From positions 464,387 through 528,386 of the forward strand of contig JALHOW010000004.1 in assembly GCA_022842785.1 (NCBI GenBank): a DNA stretch of 64,000 nt, in the 5' to 3' direction. Position numbers and translations under genes: made by a program. Of this stretch, positions 17,442 to 25,262 are shown piece after piece (the stretch's first letter is position 1; each line of letters begins with the position of its first letter). A model generated the notes under the pieces. It saw only the letters and a program-made list of their open reading frames with translations. It searched no databases and was not told the DNA's origin. Origin of the DNA: Hyphomicrobiaceae bacterium (GTDB taxonomy: Bacteria; Pseudomonadota; Alphaproteobacteria; Rhizobiales; Hyphomicrobiaceae).

Positions 17442-18710
17442 TCAGCGAGCCGGCGAGGTGCCGCCTTCGGGGACCTCTTCTGTGGGTTCGCCGCGCGGAT
17501 CGAGCTCGAAGACCGCGGGCGTCGTCTTGGGGACGATGACGAACGGCTCCGAGCGCTCTGCCGGCAGTTTCGGGCGAATGCCCACGCGCAACAGCATCAC
17601 AAGCGCAATGCTGACATGGGCGAGGGCGGTGTGAAGGTACAGACCGCCGTGCCCGAAGGTCTGCATCATGGCTGAAGCCATCATCGGCCCGATAATGGCG
17701 CCCGCCGAAAAGACAAGCAGCAGGCCACTCGATACTTCGACGGCACGCTTTCTGTGCACGAGGTCATTCGCGTGCGCGACGCAGAGCGTATAGACCGTGA
17801 AAGCCATGCTGCCATAGAGAACGGCAAGACCAAACAAGGCTGTCGCGCCCGCGCCTGACGTTGCCCAGAGAGCCGTGCCGGCCAAGGCTGCGACGGTGCT
17901 CACGACAATCGCGACGGCCCGCCGCCCGAGCCTGTCCGACAGCCGGCCGATCGGCCATTGACTGACGGCCCCGCCGAGCACAGCGAGCGACATGAACAGC
18001 GCCGTATTGCGCACCGACAGCCCTTCGCCCTGCGCGAACAGCGGCGAGAACGTCCAGAAGGCGGAGTTGACGAGGCCGGCGGCAAAGCAGCCGAAGACAG
18101 CAGCAGGCGACACTGTGATCAGCCATCCAAGCCGCATCTTGGCTCTCGGCGGTGGCTGCGGCGCACTCTGCCGCGTCAGCGCAATGGGGACCGCCGCGAG
18201 CGAGTAGAGAATGGCAACGAGCGAGAAGAGCTCGAAGCTCGCGGGCTGTCCGGCGGAGATGAGCTGCATCCCGACGGTGACGACGGTCAGGTTGGTCATC
18301 GCATAGGCGCCGAGGACGCGGCCGCGGTTCTCGGGCTGCGACGCGCCGGTCAGCCAGCTCTCGATGATCATGAACAGGCCGGCGAAGACGAGCCCGTTGA
18401 TCGCCCTGAGCCCCCACCACATCCATGGCGTGGTCCACATGGCGTGCATGAGCGGTGTCATCGTGGCCAGCGCCGTCAAGGCGGCAAAGGCGCGTATGTG
18501 GCCGACCGTTGCAATGACGCGCGGCCAGAGCAGACAGCCGATCATCAGGCCGGCGAAGTGAAACGACCCCATGAAGCCGATATCGTAGGACGAGAAGCGC
18601 TCGATATCGGCGCGGATCGGCACGAGAACGCCGAACAGCCCATTGCCCATCATCAGGATCGATGCGCTGAGCAACAACGCCGTCACCGGCCGGAGAATCC
18701 CGGTCATCAC
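17442..18710 (-). CDS. MFS transporter (YcaD-like)
   Basis: 422 aa with 12 hydrophobic segments. Family marks include SYDIGFMGSFHFAGLMIGCLLWPRVI, RAINGLVFAGLFMIIESWLTG and QWPIGRLSDRLGRRAV, the last being the conserved cytoplasmic loop of the major facilitator superfamily. The IESWLTG helix is typical of the YcaD-like group. It has an extended acidic C-terminal tail (EPFVIVPKTTPAVFELDPRGEPTEEVPEGG). The substrate is unknown. Confidence 0.9.
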   Translation of the reverse strand: MMTGILRPVTALLLSASILMMGNGLFGVLVPIRADIERFSSYDIGFMGSFHFAGLMIGCLLWPRVIATVGHIRAFAALTALATMTPLMHAMWTTPWMWWGLRAINGLVFAGLFMIIESWLTGASQPENRGRVLGAYAMTNLTVVTVGMQLISAGQPASFELFSLVAILYSLAAVPIALTRQSAPQPPPRAKMRLGWLITVSPAAVFGCFAAGLVNSAFWTFSPLFAQGEGLSVRNTALFMSLAVLGGAVSQWPIGRLSDRLGRRAVAIVVSTVAALAGTALWATSGAGATALFGLAVLYGSMAFTVYTLCVAHANDLVHRKRAVEVSSGLLLVFSAGAIIGPMMASAMMQTFGHGGLYLHTALAHVSIALVMLLRVGIRPKLPAERSEPFVIVPKTTPAVFELDPRGEPTEEVPEGGTSPAR

Positions 18711-18740
18711 CTATCCCAGTTCTGTTGAAGCTTTGCCTGC

Positions 18741-19175
18741 TCAGGCGTCGGTCGTCCCCGCCGACAGCTTGGCGAGGGCACGCATGGCATCGCGCAGGAT
18801 GATGTTGTGGTCGAACGCCAGGTCGACCTTGCGCCAATCCGCGATCCATTCGGCGGCGGCGGCATCGTCCCCGGCGACGGCGCGCGGCGCGCGCACACGC
18901 GTAAGGTACACCACAGCTGCCGTATGAAAGCGTGGATCACGTTTCGGATCGGAGTACACGCCGACAAGATGGAGCTTGCCGGCCTTGACGCCCGTCTCCT
19001 CCATGAACTCGCGGCGACAGGCATCATCCACCGTCTCGCCGATATCGACGAAGCCGCCAGGCAGGGCATAGTGACCGACATAAGGGGGGTTCTTCCGCCG
19101 GATGAGCAGCACGCGCCCTTTGGCATCGATTGCAACGCAATCGGTGGCCAGCCGTGGTGTAACGGGCTTGGGCAT
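18741..19175 (-). CDS. Nudix hydrolase
   Basis: 144 aa. The Nudix box is complete: GGFVDIGETVDDACRREFMEETGV, with the glutamates that bind magnesium. The preceding LLIRRKNPPYVGHYALPGG is typical of the ADP-ribose pyrophosphatase-like branch. It hydrolyses a nucleoside diphosphate linked to another group. It lies 10 bp downstream of the DUF1244 gene stop, so the two may be cotranscribed. Confidence 0.92.
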   Translation of the reverse strand: MPKPVTPRLATDCVAIDAKGRVLLIRRKNPPYVGHYALPGGFVDIGETVDDACRREFMEETGVKAGKLHLVGVYSDPKRDPRFHTAAVVYLTRVRAPRAVAGDDAAAAEWIADWRKVDLAFDHNIILRDAMRALAKLSAGTTDA

Positions 19176-19185
19176 CTGATGCGTC

Positions 19186-19494
19186 TCAGTGGCTGTGCGG
19201 CTTGGATTTCTCGAAGGCGGCCTTCTGATCGGCCGAAGCTTCCTTCTGGTGCTTCGCCTGCCATTCCTTGTACGGCATTCCGTAGACGATCTCGCGCGCC
19301 TCGTCCTTGCTGATCTCCTTGCCGGATGCGCTTGCCGCCTCCTGGTACCAATTCGAGAGGCAGTTGCGGCAGAAGCCCGCGAGGTTCATCAGATCGATGT
19401 TCTGCACGTCGCTGCGCGTGCGCAGGTGCTCGACGAGCCGCCGGAATGCCGCTGCTTCGAGCTCGGTCGTGGTTGCCTTGTCGAGTTTCGCCAT
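19186..19494 (-). CDS. DUF1244 family protein
   Basis: 102 aa, with the strongly conserved core EAAAFRRLVEHLRTRSDVQNIDLMNLAGFCRNCLSNWYQEAA. This small helical family is widespread in proteobacteria; its function is unknown. The CRNC pair could bind a metal. Downstream of the formylglutamate amidohydrolase gene on the same strand. Confidence 0.9.
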   Translation of the reverse strand: MAKLDKATTTELEAAAFRRLVEHLRTRSDVQNIDLMNLAGFCRNCLSNWYQEAASASGKEISKDEAREIVYGMPYKEWQAKHQKEASADQKAAFEKSKPHSH

Positions 19495-19525
19495 GGCTCG
19501 CTCCTCTTCAAAAACTTAGGGCCGC

Positions 19526-20335
19526 TCACAAGCGGTCGAGATTGAGATCTGGACGCCCTTTCAACGCGCGAACGAGCGCAATGATCCGCTCGACCCACTG
19601 CTGCTGTCCCTGCGCCTCGCGGATCAGGTCCTGGCGGATTTCGATAAGTGCATTGGGAAGTCCGCGCGATGTTGCGTGCTGCCAAAGGCAGTCCCCTTCG
19701 AGGCTGCCCTTGTAGGGTTCGTTATCGCCGACAATGAGACCACCATCGGCATGAAAATAGTCGAGCATGGGCGCCGAGAGGCGCGCATCGCGATCCCAGA
19801 GTATGCCGACATGCCATGGGCGCGGCACGCCCTTCCAGCTCTCGGTGAAGCTATGGATGGAGATGATGGCAGGCGGCCCACCGGCAGCGGTGCAGCGCCC
19901 GATGACGTCCTCGATGGCATCGTGATAGGGGCGATAGTAGAGCGACGTTCGCTTCTCGCGCTCGGTCGCGTCCATGTGACGATTGCCGGGAATGACGGCT
20001 CCATCCGACAGACGCATGATCATGGTCGGATCGTCGGCGCCGCGATTGGGATCGATGAGCAGGCGCGAGAAGCGCGTCAGCACTGCCGGCACGCCAAGCG
20101 CCGCCGCGATCCCGCGCGTAACGGCCGCCGCGCCAATGTCATAAGCGATGTGCCGCCGGAGTTGCGATTCCGGCAGGCCGAGCGTCCCGTACCCCGGCGG
20201 AAAGGCATTGCCGGCGTGATCGCAGAGCAGGATGAGGCCGGCGTCCGCCCGCCCAGGCACGACGGCAAAGCTCTCGGCCTCGACGGCCGCAATCCCAATA
20301 CCCGCTTGGGGCGCATGTTCTGATGCATCGCGCAT
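19526..20335 (-). CDS. N-formylglutamate amidohydrolase family protein
   Basis: About 269 aa from ATG 20335; the track start at 20407 would overlap the end of lbpA. Family motifs: LILLCDHAGNAFPPGYG near the N-terminus, RLLIDPNRGADDPTMI, and AIISIHSFTESWKG. In the histidine-degradation pathway this family hydrolyses N-formylglutamate to formate and glutamate, but many alphaproteobacterial members stand outside hut operons, as here, so the true substrate may differ. It follows lbpA by 49 bp on the same strand and could be the distal gene of the sHdr transcript. Confidence 0.85.
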   Translation of the reverse strand: MRDASEHAPQAGIGIAAVEAESFAVVPGRADAGLILLCDHAGNAFPPGYGTLGLPESQLRRHIAYDIGAAAVTRGIAAALGVPAVLTRFSRLLIDPNRGADDPTMIMRLSDGAVIPGNRHMDATEREKRTSLYYRPYHDAIEDVIGRCTAAGGPPAIISIHSFTESWKGVPRPWHVGILWDRDARLSAPMLDYFHADGGLIVGDNEPYKGSLEGDCLWQHATSRGLPNALIEIRQDLIREAQGQQQWVERIIALVRALKGRPDLNLDRL

Positions 20336-20384
20336 GGCGCGGCACTCTACAGCCAAGGTGTCCGTGTGGCGACCCGGCGCGACG

Positions 20385-20825
20385 TTACGTGCAGCCGGAG
20401 AACCCATCGGCCGTCATCTTGGCCTCATAGGGCTGCGTGACGGCACTGCCGACGGTCAGCCCTGGCTTCACCGCATCCCAGTCCTGCGGTTTCAGGATGA
20501 TGAACCAGCCCTTTTCATACGGGTCACTGTTGGCAAGAGCTGGGTCGGCGACGAGCGCATCGTTGATCGCTACGACCTCGCCGGCCGCCGCGGATTTCGC
20601 GGGGCCGACCCACTTGCCGCTCTCGACGGTCGCGCAGCTCTTACCCGCATCGACCTTGCGCCCGACCTTCTTCGGCGTGAAAGCCACGAGCTGCCCCGCC
20701 ATCGCGGTCGCGACCGTCGTCATACCTACCTTCACGGTGCCGTCGCCCTGCTCCTGAAACCAGATGTGGTTATCCACGTCGTAGAGCAGGTGATCAGGGA
20801 GGTTGCAGCCATTCACGACGGGCAT
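20385..20825 (-). CDS. lbpA: Lipoate-binding protein LbpA (GcvH-like)
   Basis: 146 aa, GcvH-like. The lipoyl site is retained as ATVESGK (K71) followed by GEVVAINDAL, instead of the usual ESVKA of glycine cleavage H-protein. It starts MPVVNGCNLPDHLLYDVDNHIWFQ. No other glycine cleavage gene is near; it lies at the end of the sHdr cluster, exactly where LbpA is expected. LbpA carries lipoate that takes part in Hdr-like sulfur oxidation in the cytoplasm. Assignment rests on both sequence and context. Confidence 0.9.
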   Translation of the reverse strand: MPVVNGCNLPDHLLYDVDNHIWFQEQGDGTVKVGMTTVATAMAGQLVAFTPKKVGRKVDAGKSCATVESGKWVGPAKSAAAGEVVAINDALVADPALANSDPYEKGWFIILKPQDWDAVKPGLTVGSAVTQPYEAKMTADGFSGCT

Positions 20826-20891
20826 TTCAAGTCTCCGATAGTGCGCAAAGCGTGCTCGCTACTTATTTGCGACCTCAGGGCGACGCAAGTC

Positions 20892-21332
20892 TCAGTGCCC
20901 GACAGCGCGGAGCGGACGCGAGGAACAGCAGAATTCACCGAGCCCGGCAACCTCTAGCTTGCCGCCGACGAAGAGCAGGAGATGACGCGCGATCATGGCC
21001 GCGAGCGTCAGGCGGTGCCCCGTGTCTGGATGATCCGGCTCGAGTGCAAGCAGGTTGTAGTGATACACGAGCTCGCGGCAGGTCTCGCGGCAGGCGTTGA
21101 AGGACGGCTCTCCGCGCGCGCCCTGACGATGCAGCGCAAGCAAGCGAAAGCCCTCCTTGCGCGCGTCCGTCGGCGTCTCCCCACGCGCACGCACCCAGGA
21201 TTCGAGGACGTGCTCTCCGATAGCAAGCAGCTCCGCGGCGGCCCGCACCGGCTCCGAACCGCCGTCCACGGCAATCGCGTCGATACGATCCTCGATGCCG
21301 GCAAATGCCGGATATGCCGCCTGGCCACTCAT
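20892..21332 (-). CDS. Conserved hypothetical protein in sHdr operon
   Basis: 146 aa; I do not recognise the family. Predicted mostly helical, cytoplasmic, without signal or membrane segments. It has a CRETC motif (FNACRETCRELVYHYNLLALEP) and a GEFCCSSRPL C-terminal cysteine pair, so it could bind a metal or take part in thiol chemistry. Its start overlaps the stop of the upstream methyltransferase gene (ATGA), so translation of the two is probably coupled. It sits 66 bp upstream of lbpA in the same operon. Confidence 0.75.
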   Translation of the reverse strand: MSGQAAYPAFAGIEDRIDAIAVDGGSEPVRAAAELLAIGEHVLESWVRARGETPTDARKEGFRLLALHRQGARGEPSFNACRETCRELVYHYNLLALEPDHPDTGHRLTLAAMIARHLLLFVGGKLEVAGLGEFCCSSRPLRAVGH

Positions 21333-21976
21333 GCCGCCCTCCGTGCCGCAACGCGCACGACATGCGCCCGACCCTGATGCCGGGAGCCCTCGTCGAGGGG
21401 AACTTCCTCCTCGCGAATAAGATCGAACGCCGCACCTTCCAGATCCTGCCGCAGGAGCTCGGTCGTGTACAGCATCTCGGGTGGCGGCCCACCGCGACTG
21501 CCAGCCTTGCGATTCTCGACATGCTTCGGCGTGAACGCCTCCAGCAGTAGAATGCCACCCGGCTTCAGCGCCGCCAACATGCGCCGATGCATTATCGAGC
21601 GCGCATGCGGCTCGAAATGCACGAAGATAGCGGCCACGCCATCAAAGGCCGCTACCGGCCAGTCCCAGCAGTCCAGGTTAGTGTTCTGAATGTCGATGCG
21701 CGCATCGCGCTCGGCGGCCAGGGCGCGCGCCTTCTCGACGCCAACGGCCGAGGCTTCGACGCTCGTCACATCGAAGCCTTGCTCAGCCAGCCACACGCCA
21801 TTGCGGCCCTCACCATCACCCGGCACGAGAATACGCCCCTTCGGTGTGAAGCGATGCACCTCGGTAGCTAGGAATAAATTCGGCTTGGTGCCGAAAATGT
21901 AGCACGACTCGGCGTACTGGCGGTCCCACTTGGGGGCTGTCACCGTATCACGCGCCGCTGTGTCGCCACTCATCAT
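21329..21976 (-). CDS. SAM-dependent methyltransferase (TehB/thiopurine-type)
   Basis: 215 aa from ATG 21976, whose ATGA overlaps the hdrB2 stop; the long track ORF is a readthrough of the shadow frame upstream. The class I fold is visible: GRILVPGDGEGRNGVWLAEQGFDVTSVEAS (SAM loop), DCWDWPVAAFDGVAAIFVHFE, and LKPGGILLLEAFTPKH. Similar proteins methylate tellurite, selenium or thiols. Translational coupling to hdrB2 suggests a sulfur-related substrate, perhaps a volatile or toxic thiol, but this is inference. Confidence 0.85.
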   Translation of the reverse strand: MMSGDTAARDTVTAPKWDRQYAESCYIFGTKPNLFLATEVHRFTPKGRILVPGDGEGRNGVWLAEQGFDVTSVEASAVGVEKARALAAERDARIDIQNTNLDCWDWPVAAFDGVAAIFVHFEPHARSIMHRRMLAALKPGGILLLEAFTPKHVENRKAGSRGGPPPEMLYTTELLRQDLEGAAFDLIREEEVPLDEGSRHQGRAHVVRVAARRAA

Positions 21977-22917
21977 GTCAGGCGCTTCTCGATGATGAGA
22001 TCCATCGAATCCGAGATGTTCGTGTGGATGCCGAGAGCGCGTGGACCAATGCCGAGCGCGAGCCCCAAGAGCTGCGTGAAGTAGAGCACTTTCACGTTCG
22101 TCTTCTTGCCGAAGCGCTTCTCGGCACGCACCTGATGCATCTCGAGGCCTGTGTGGCAGGTCGGGCATTCCGTGGCGATGACCTCGGCACCAGATGCTTC
22201 CGCCGCCTGCAGGATGTTCAGCACGAGCTTCGTCGAGGTATCGCTGTCGGAGAGCGTATGCGCGCCACCGCAGCAGGCGGTCTTCAGCGGAAAGCTCACG
22301 TTCTCGGCGCCGGCCGCAGCCAGCAGATCGTCCATGAAATGCGGTTGGCTGGTCGATTCCGAACCCGGTCCCTTGTCCTTCTCTGGGAAGATGTGGCGCG
22401 GTCGCACGTACATGCAGCCGTAGTAGTTCGCGATCTTCAGCCCCGCGAGCTTGCCATTCGTACGCTCGCGCAGACCGTCCTCGCCGATAGCTTCCTTGAG
22501 CCAATCGAGCGCGTGAATCGTCTCGGCCTCACCCGCCTTGTAGGCTTTGTGGCCGGCCTTCGCGCTCAGCTTGTCGACGACCTCGACGGATTTCGGATCA
22601 TGCGCGAGATCGTACTCGGCCTTCTTGAGATTGTGATAGCAGCCGTTGCACGGCGCCATGACGACGTCCATGCGATCCTCGTTCACGGCCTGCGAGAGCA
22701 CGCGTGCGGAAAGATACGTCTGGATCTTGGGATCGACGTTCTTGACCTCCATGGCGCCGCAGCAGTTCCAGTTCGAAACATCACGCAGGCCGAGCCCGAG
22801 CTTTTTCGCAATGGCGCGCGTCGAGACGTCATAGCCGTTGCCTGTGCCTTCGAGCGCGCAACCGGGATAGTAGCCGACGCTACGGTACTTCTTGGCCTTG
22901 TCGGTCACATCGACCAT
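21973..22917 (-). CDS. hdrB2: sHdrB2, CCG-domain subunit of Hdr-like complex
   Basis: 314 aa from ATG 22917 (MVDVTDKAKKYRSVGYYPGC). Two cysteine-rich CCG domains: the first is C20-x31-CC(52,53)-x36-C90-x2-C93; the second includes YYGCMYVRP, KTACCGGAH and ATECPTCHTG. In HdrB these bind noncubane iron-sulfur clusters that cleave the disulfide; in sHdr they form the sulfur-oxidising site. It starts 4 bp after the DUF3303 gene stop and overlaps the methyltransferase start. Confidence 0.92.
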   Translation of the reverse strand: MVDVTDKAKKYRSVGYYPGCALEGTGNGYDVSTRAIAKKLGLGLRDVSNWNCCGAMEVKNVDPKIQTYLSARVLSQAVNEDRMDVVMAPCNGCYHNLKKAEYDLAHDPKSVEVVDKLSAKAGHKAYKAGEAETIHALDWLKEAIGEDGLRERTNGKLAGLKIANYYGCMYVRPRHIFPEKDKGPGSESTSQPHFMDDLLAAAGAENVSFPLKTACCGGAHTLSDSDTSTKLVLNILQAAEASGAEVIATECPTCHTGLEMHQVRAEKRFGKKTNVKVLYFTQLLGLALGIGPRALGIHTNISDSMDLIIEKRLT

Positions 22918-22921
22918 GTCG

Positions 22922-23206
22922 TCACTCCGTATCCACCAGCTTGCTCTCGACAAGCTCGCGCGTTTGCTTCGAGGGCACGACGGGCACGATCTCGAACGAG
23001 GCGAGATCACCCCAGTGCAGTATCCATTCCTGGATGAGCCGCGCGTCCTCGCATTCCATGAGCTGGAAGCAGCGGTCGAAGTTCGGCTCGATCCAGCTGT
23101 CGATATACTTGAGCCCCTCGGGGAGCCCGCGCCCCTTGTCGCGCAGGTGGCGGTAGATCGGTTTGGGATCGCAATCCTTGAAGCGCTCGATGATCATGAA
23201 CAGCAT
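22922..23206 (-). CDS. DUF3303-like small protein
   Basis: 94 aa from ATG 23206, chosen because GGAG lies 8 nt upstream; the track GTG at 23215 overlaps the hdrC2 stop. The sequence MLFMIIERFKDCDPKPIYRHL and SWIEPNFDRCFQLMECEDARLIQEWILHWGDLASFEIVPV fits the DUF3303 ferredoxin-like fold. Function unknown. Its place between hdrC2 and hdrB2 with almost no spacing indicates a role with the Hdr complex or its substrates. Confidence 0.8.
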   Translation of the reverse strand: MLFMIIERFKDCDPKPIYRHLRDKGRGLPEGLKYIDSWIEPNFDRCFQLMECEDARLIQEWILHWGDLASFEIVPVVPSKQTRELVESKLVDTE

Positions 23207-23211
23207 CGTCG

Positions 23212-23982
23212 TCACTCCGCCGCTTCACGCATGGGTGCCTGCTGGGGCTTGCCCTTGCCGTCGATGACGGCCTTTCTCTCGGCTTCCACTTCGTGGATGT
23301 AGTCCTCGAGCGCGACGCGCGCGCGATCCCAGCCGCGCGTCTTTGGTTTGAAGATCTGCGCCCACGCCATTTTGATCCCCCATTTTACCGGGAGCCGCTT
23401 GCCGATCGCGAAAGCGATGGCCGTAAGCCAGTCCTGCATAAGCGGCTGCTTCGTCTTGCGCAGGAAATTGTGCAGGACTTCCGTATCCTCGATGCGCCCG
23501 CGCTGGACGATCTGGCGGGTAAACTCCTCGTCGAAAATGTGCGAGGGCGAGGGCGGCGTGTAACCCTTCATCGTCAGCCAATGGGCCGTGGCCTTCATGA
23601 CGCCTTCGGGCTCGACATCGCGCGGGCAGACGTGCGTGCACTTGTGGCATGACACGCACTGCCAGATGATGTCCTTGTCGCGGAGAAGCTCGCTCTCCAT
23701 GCCCGTGCGGATCAGGTAAATCCAATAGCGCGGATTAAAACGAGGCTCGATGGCATTCACGGTGCAGGCATTCGTGCAGGAGCCGCACTGCCAGCAGCGG
23801 TGGATCTTGTCGGCGCCCGGCATGGCGGCGATCTCGTCCTCGAGGTTCTCGTTGTAGTCGGTGACGACGCGCGACTCGATGAAGGTCGACCAGTGCCCTG
23901 AAACGTCGATGCCCTCAATGACGAGATTCTCATGCGTCTTCAGATTCTCCGGCCGGATCAGCGATTTCTCGTGAATGGGCAT
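23212..23982 (-). CDS. hdrC2: sHdrC2, iron-sulfur subunit of Hdr-like complex
   Basis: 256 aa. Two [4Fe-4S] binding motifs: CWQCGSCTNAC (C63, 66, 69, 73) and CVSCHKCTHVCP (C109, 112, 115, 119). The first lacks the usual proline after the fourth cysteine. Electron-transfer subunit between the flavoprotein HdrA and the catalytic HdrB subunits; cytoplasmic or membrane-associated through the complex. It begins 10 bp after the hdrH stop. Confidence 0.93.
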   Translation of the reverse strand: MPIHEKSLIRPENLKTHENLVIEGIDVSGHWSTFIESRVVTDYNENLEDEIAAMPGADKIHRCWQCGSCTNACTVNAIEPRFNPRYWIYLIRTGMESELLRDKDIIWQCVSCHKCTHVCPRDVEPEGVMKATAHWLTMKGYTPPSPSHIFDEEFTRQIVQRGRIEDTEVLHNFLRKTKQPLMQDWLTAIAFAIGKRLPVKWGIKMAWAQIFKPKTRGWDRARVALEDYIHEVEAERKAVIDGKGKPQQAPMREAAE

Positions 23983-23992
23983 CAGTGCGGCC

Positions 23993-24859
23993 TCAATTCA
24001 ACTGCTTGAGCGCGTCGAGCGCATGAGCATCGCCCTTGATCGCGCTGCGGCCGCGCCGCTTGGCGATACGGTCGAGGCCGAGAATGCGGCGCGTGTGCTC
24101 CAGCGGATCGCTCTCAGCGGAGAAATCCGTCTTCAGGTAGGCGCCGCCCTGCGCATTGATGTAGTCGCCATAGATCTGCGCTTGCAGCAGATCCACGTAC
24201 CAGAGCATGTCGCGGAAAATGCCGTTGTCCGACAGGAACTGCGACAGCTCCTCGCGCAGGACCAGAAAAGTGTCATGGCCGTCCGGAATATCGAGAACAA
24301 TGTGATCGACGTCGTCGCCCGATGCCGGATCATGCCAAATCTCGCGTAGCACGCCGGTATTCGCCCGCGCATCCCATACCCAGCGATGCATGAGCGGATA
24401 GTGCTCGGGGTAGACGCCGTGCAGCAGCTCGGACGCTAGATCGCGCACGAAGCGGTTGGCCTTATCTTCGGGGAAAGACTTCACGAAGTTGGCAATGCGC
24501 GCGTCACCCGTGTCGGGCATGTGCGCATCGGTGAGCAGCATCGCGATCGCCTCGCGGACATGCGTCCAGCCGGCCGTGTCAACGAGACCCGCAATCCGGC
24601 GACGAACCGTCGCCATGAGGATCGCGATGTCCTCGAAAGCCTCGCGCTCGATCGTGGCCGCCTTGCCATTGGCTAAGCGATCCTGCATCACATCGGACTT
24701 GAGTTTCACGGCAGCGGCGAAGCGCTCGATGCCGCCGATGGGTTCGGCAGCGCGGATCAACGCCTCCAATGCCAGTCGCAGTTTCGCCCCGGAGAGATGC
24801 AGCACCGGGCGCACAACGGGCGCGCCATCCACCGTGCTGTCTCGATAGCTCACCGCCAT
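23993..24859 (-). CDS. sHdr-cluster conserved hypothetical protein (HdrH-like)
   Basis: 288 aa from ATG 24859, which shares one base with the osmC stop (TGATG). No cofactor motif is evident; it is a soluble, helix-rich protein with few cysteines (none seen in the main body). Hyp proteins of this size lie between hdrA and hdrC2 in sHdr clusters, and this gene occupies that slot, hence the HdrH-like label. The label rests on position, with the sequence match judged only from memory. Confidence 0.75.
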   Translation of the reverse strand: MAVSYRDSTVDGAPVVRPVLHLSGAKLRLALEALIRAAEPIGGIERFAAAVKLKSDVMQDRLANGKAATIEREAFEDIAILMATVRRRIAGLVDTAGWTHVREAIAMLLTDAHMPDTGDARIANFVKSFPEDKANRFVRDLASELLHGVYPEHYPLMHRWVWDARANTGVLREIWHDPASGDDVDHIVLDIPDGHDTFLVLREELSQFLSDNGIFRDMLWYVDLLQAQIYGDYINAQGGAYLKTDFSAESDPLEHTRRILGLDRIAKRRGRSAIKGDAHALDALKQLN

Positions 24860-25251
24860 CACACCACCAGCTCACTACGCTCGACGCTCATGGGCTTCGC
24901 CAGCGCCTTGTGCACGGGACAGGCCGTCGCGACGCGCAGCAGGCGCTCGCGGATATCCGGCGTGAGATCGCTCGCGCCGAAGTCGATGTCATAGCGGAGC
25001 ACGGGCGAATCGGCGCGCGACTGGTCGTACTTCACGCGCACTTCGAGGTCCGGCAGCGCCCAGCCATGCCGGTCGGCGTACATGCGGATGGTCATCGCGA
25101 CACACGTCGCGAGCGATGCCTCCAGAAGCGCAAAAGGCTTGAAACCCGCTTCGCGTCCGCCATCAGCCGCGATCGCATCGGCAAGCGCCGCGTGCTTACC
25201 GTCGCTGAACTCGACGGCAAAGGGCTCGGCTTGGTTGCGCGTCACGATCAT
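24859..25251 (-). CDS. OsmC family protein
   Basis: 130 aa. The OsmC pattern is present: an ALLEASLATCVAMTIRMYADRHGW helix with one catalytic cysteine, and the second cysteine in ATACPVHKAL. OsmC-type proteins reduce organic hydroperoxides or react with persulfides and thiols through this cysteine pair. It lies between hdrA (11 bp) and hdrH (1-bp overlap), so it is a true member of the operon. It may handle peroxide or persulfide by-products of sulfur oxidation. Confidence 0.88.
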   Translation of the reverse strand: MIVTRNQAEPFAVEFSDGKHAALADAIAADGGREAGFKPFALLEASLATCVAMTIRMYADRHGWALPDLEVRVKYDQSRADSPVLRYDIDFGASDLTPDIRERLLRVATACPVHKALAKPMSVERSELVV

Positions 25252-25262
25252 CGGAGCGTTCC

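Noticed and set aside
20385-20825. Glycine cleavage system H protein
   Set aside because: No gcvT/gcvP nearby and the variant lipoyl site plus sHdr context favour LbpA.
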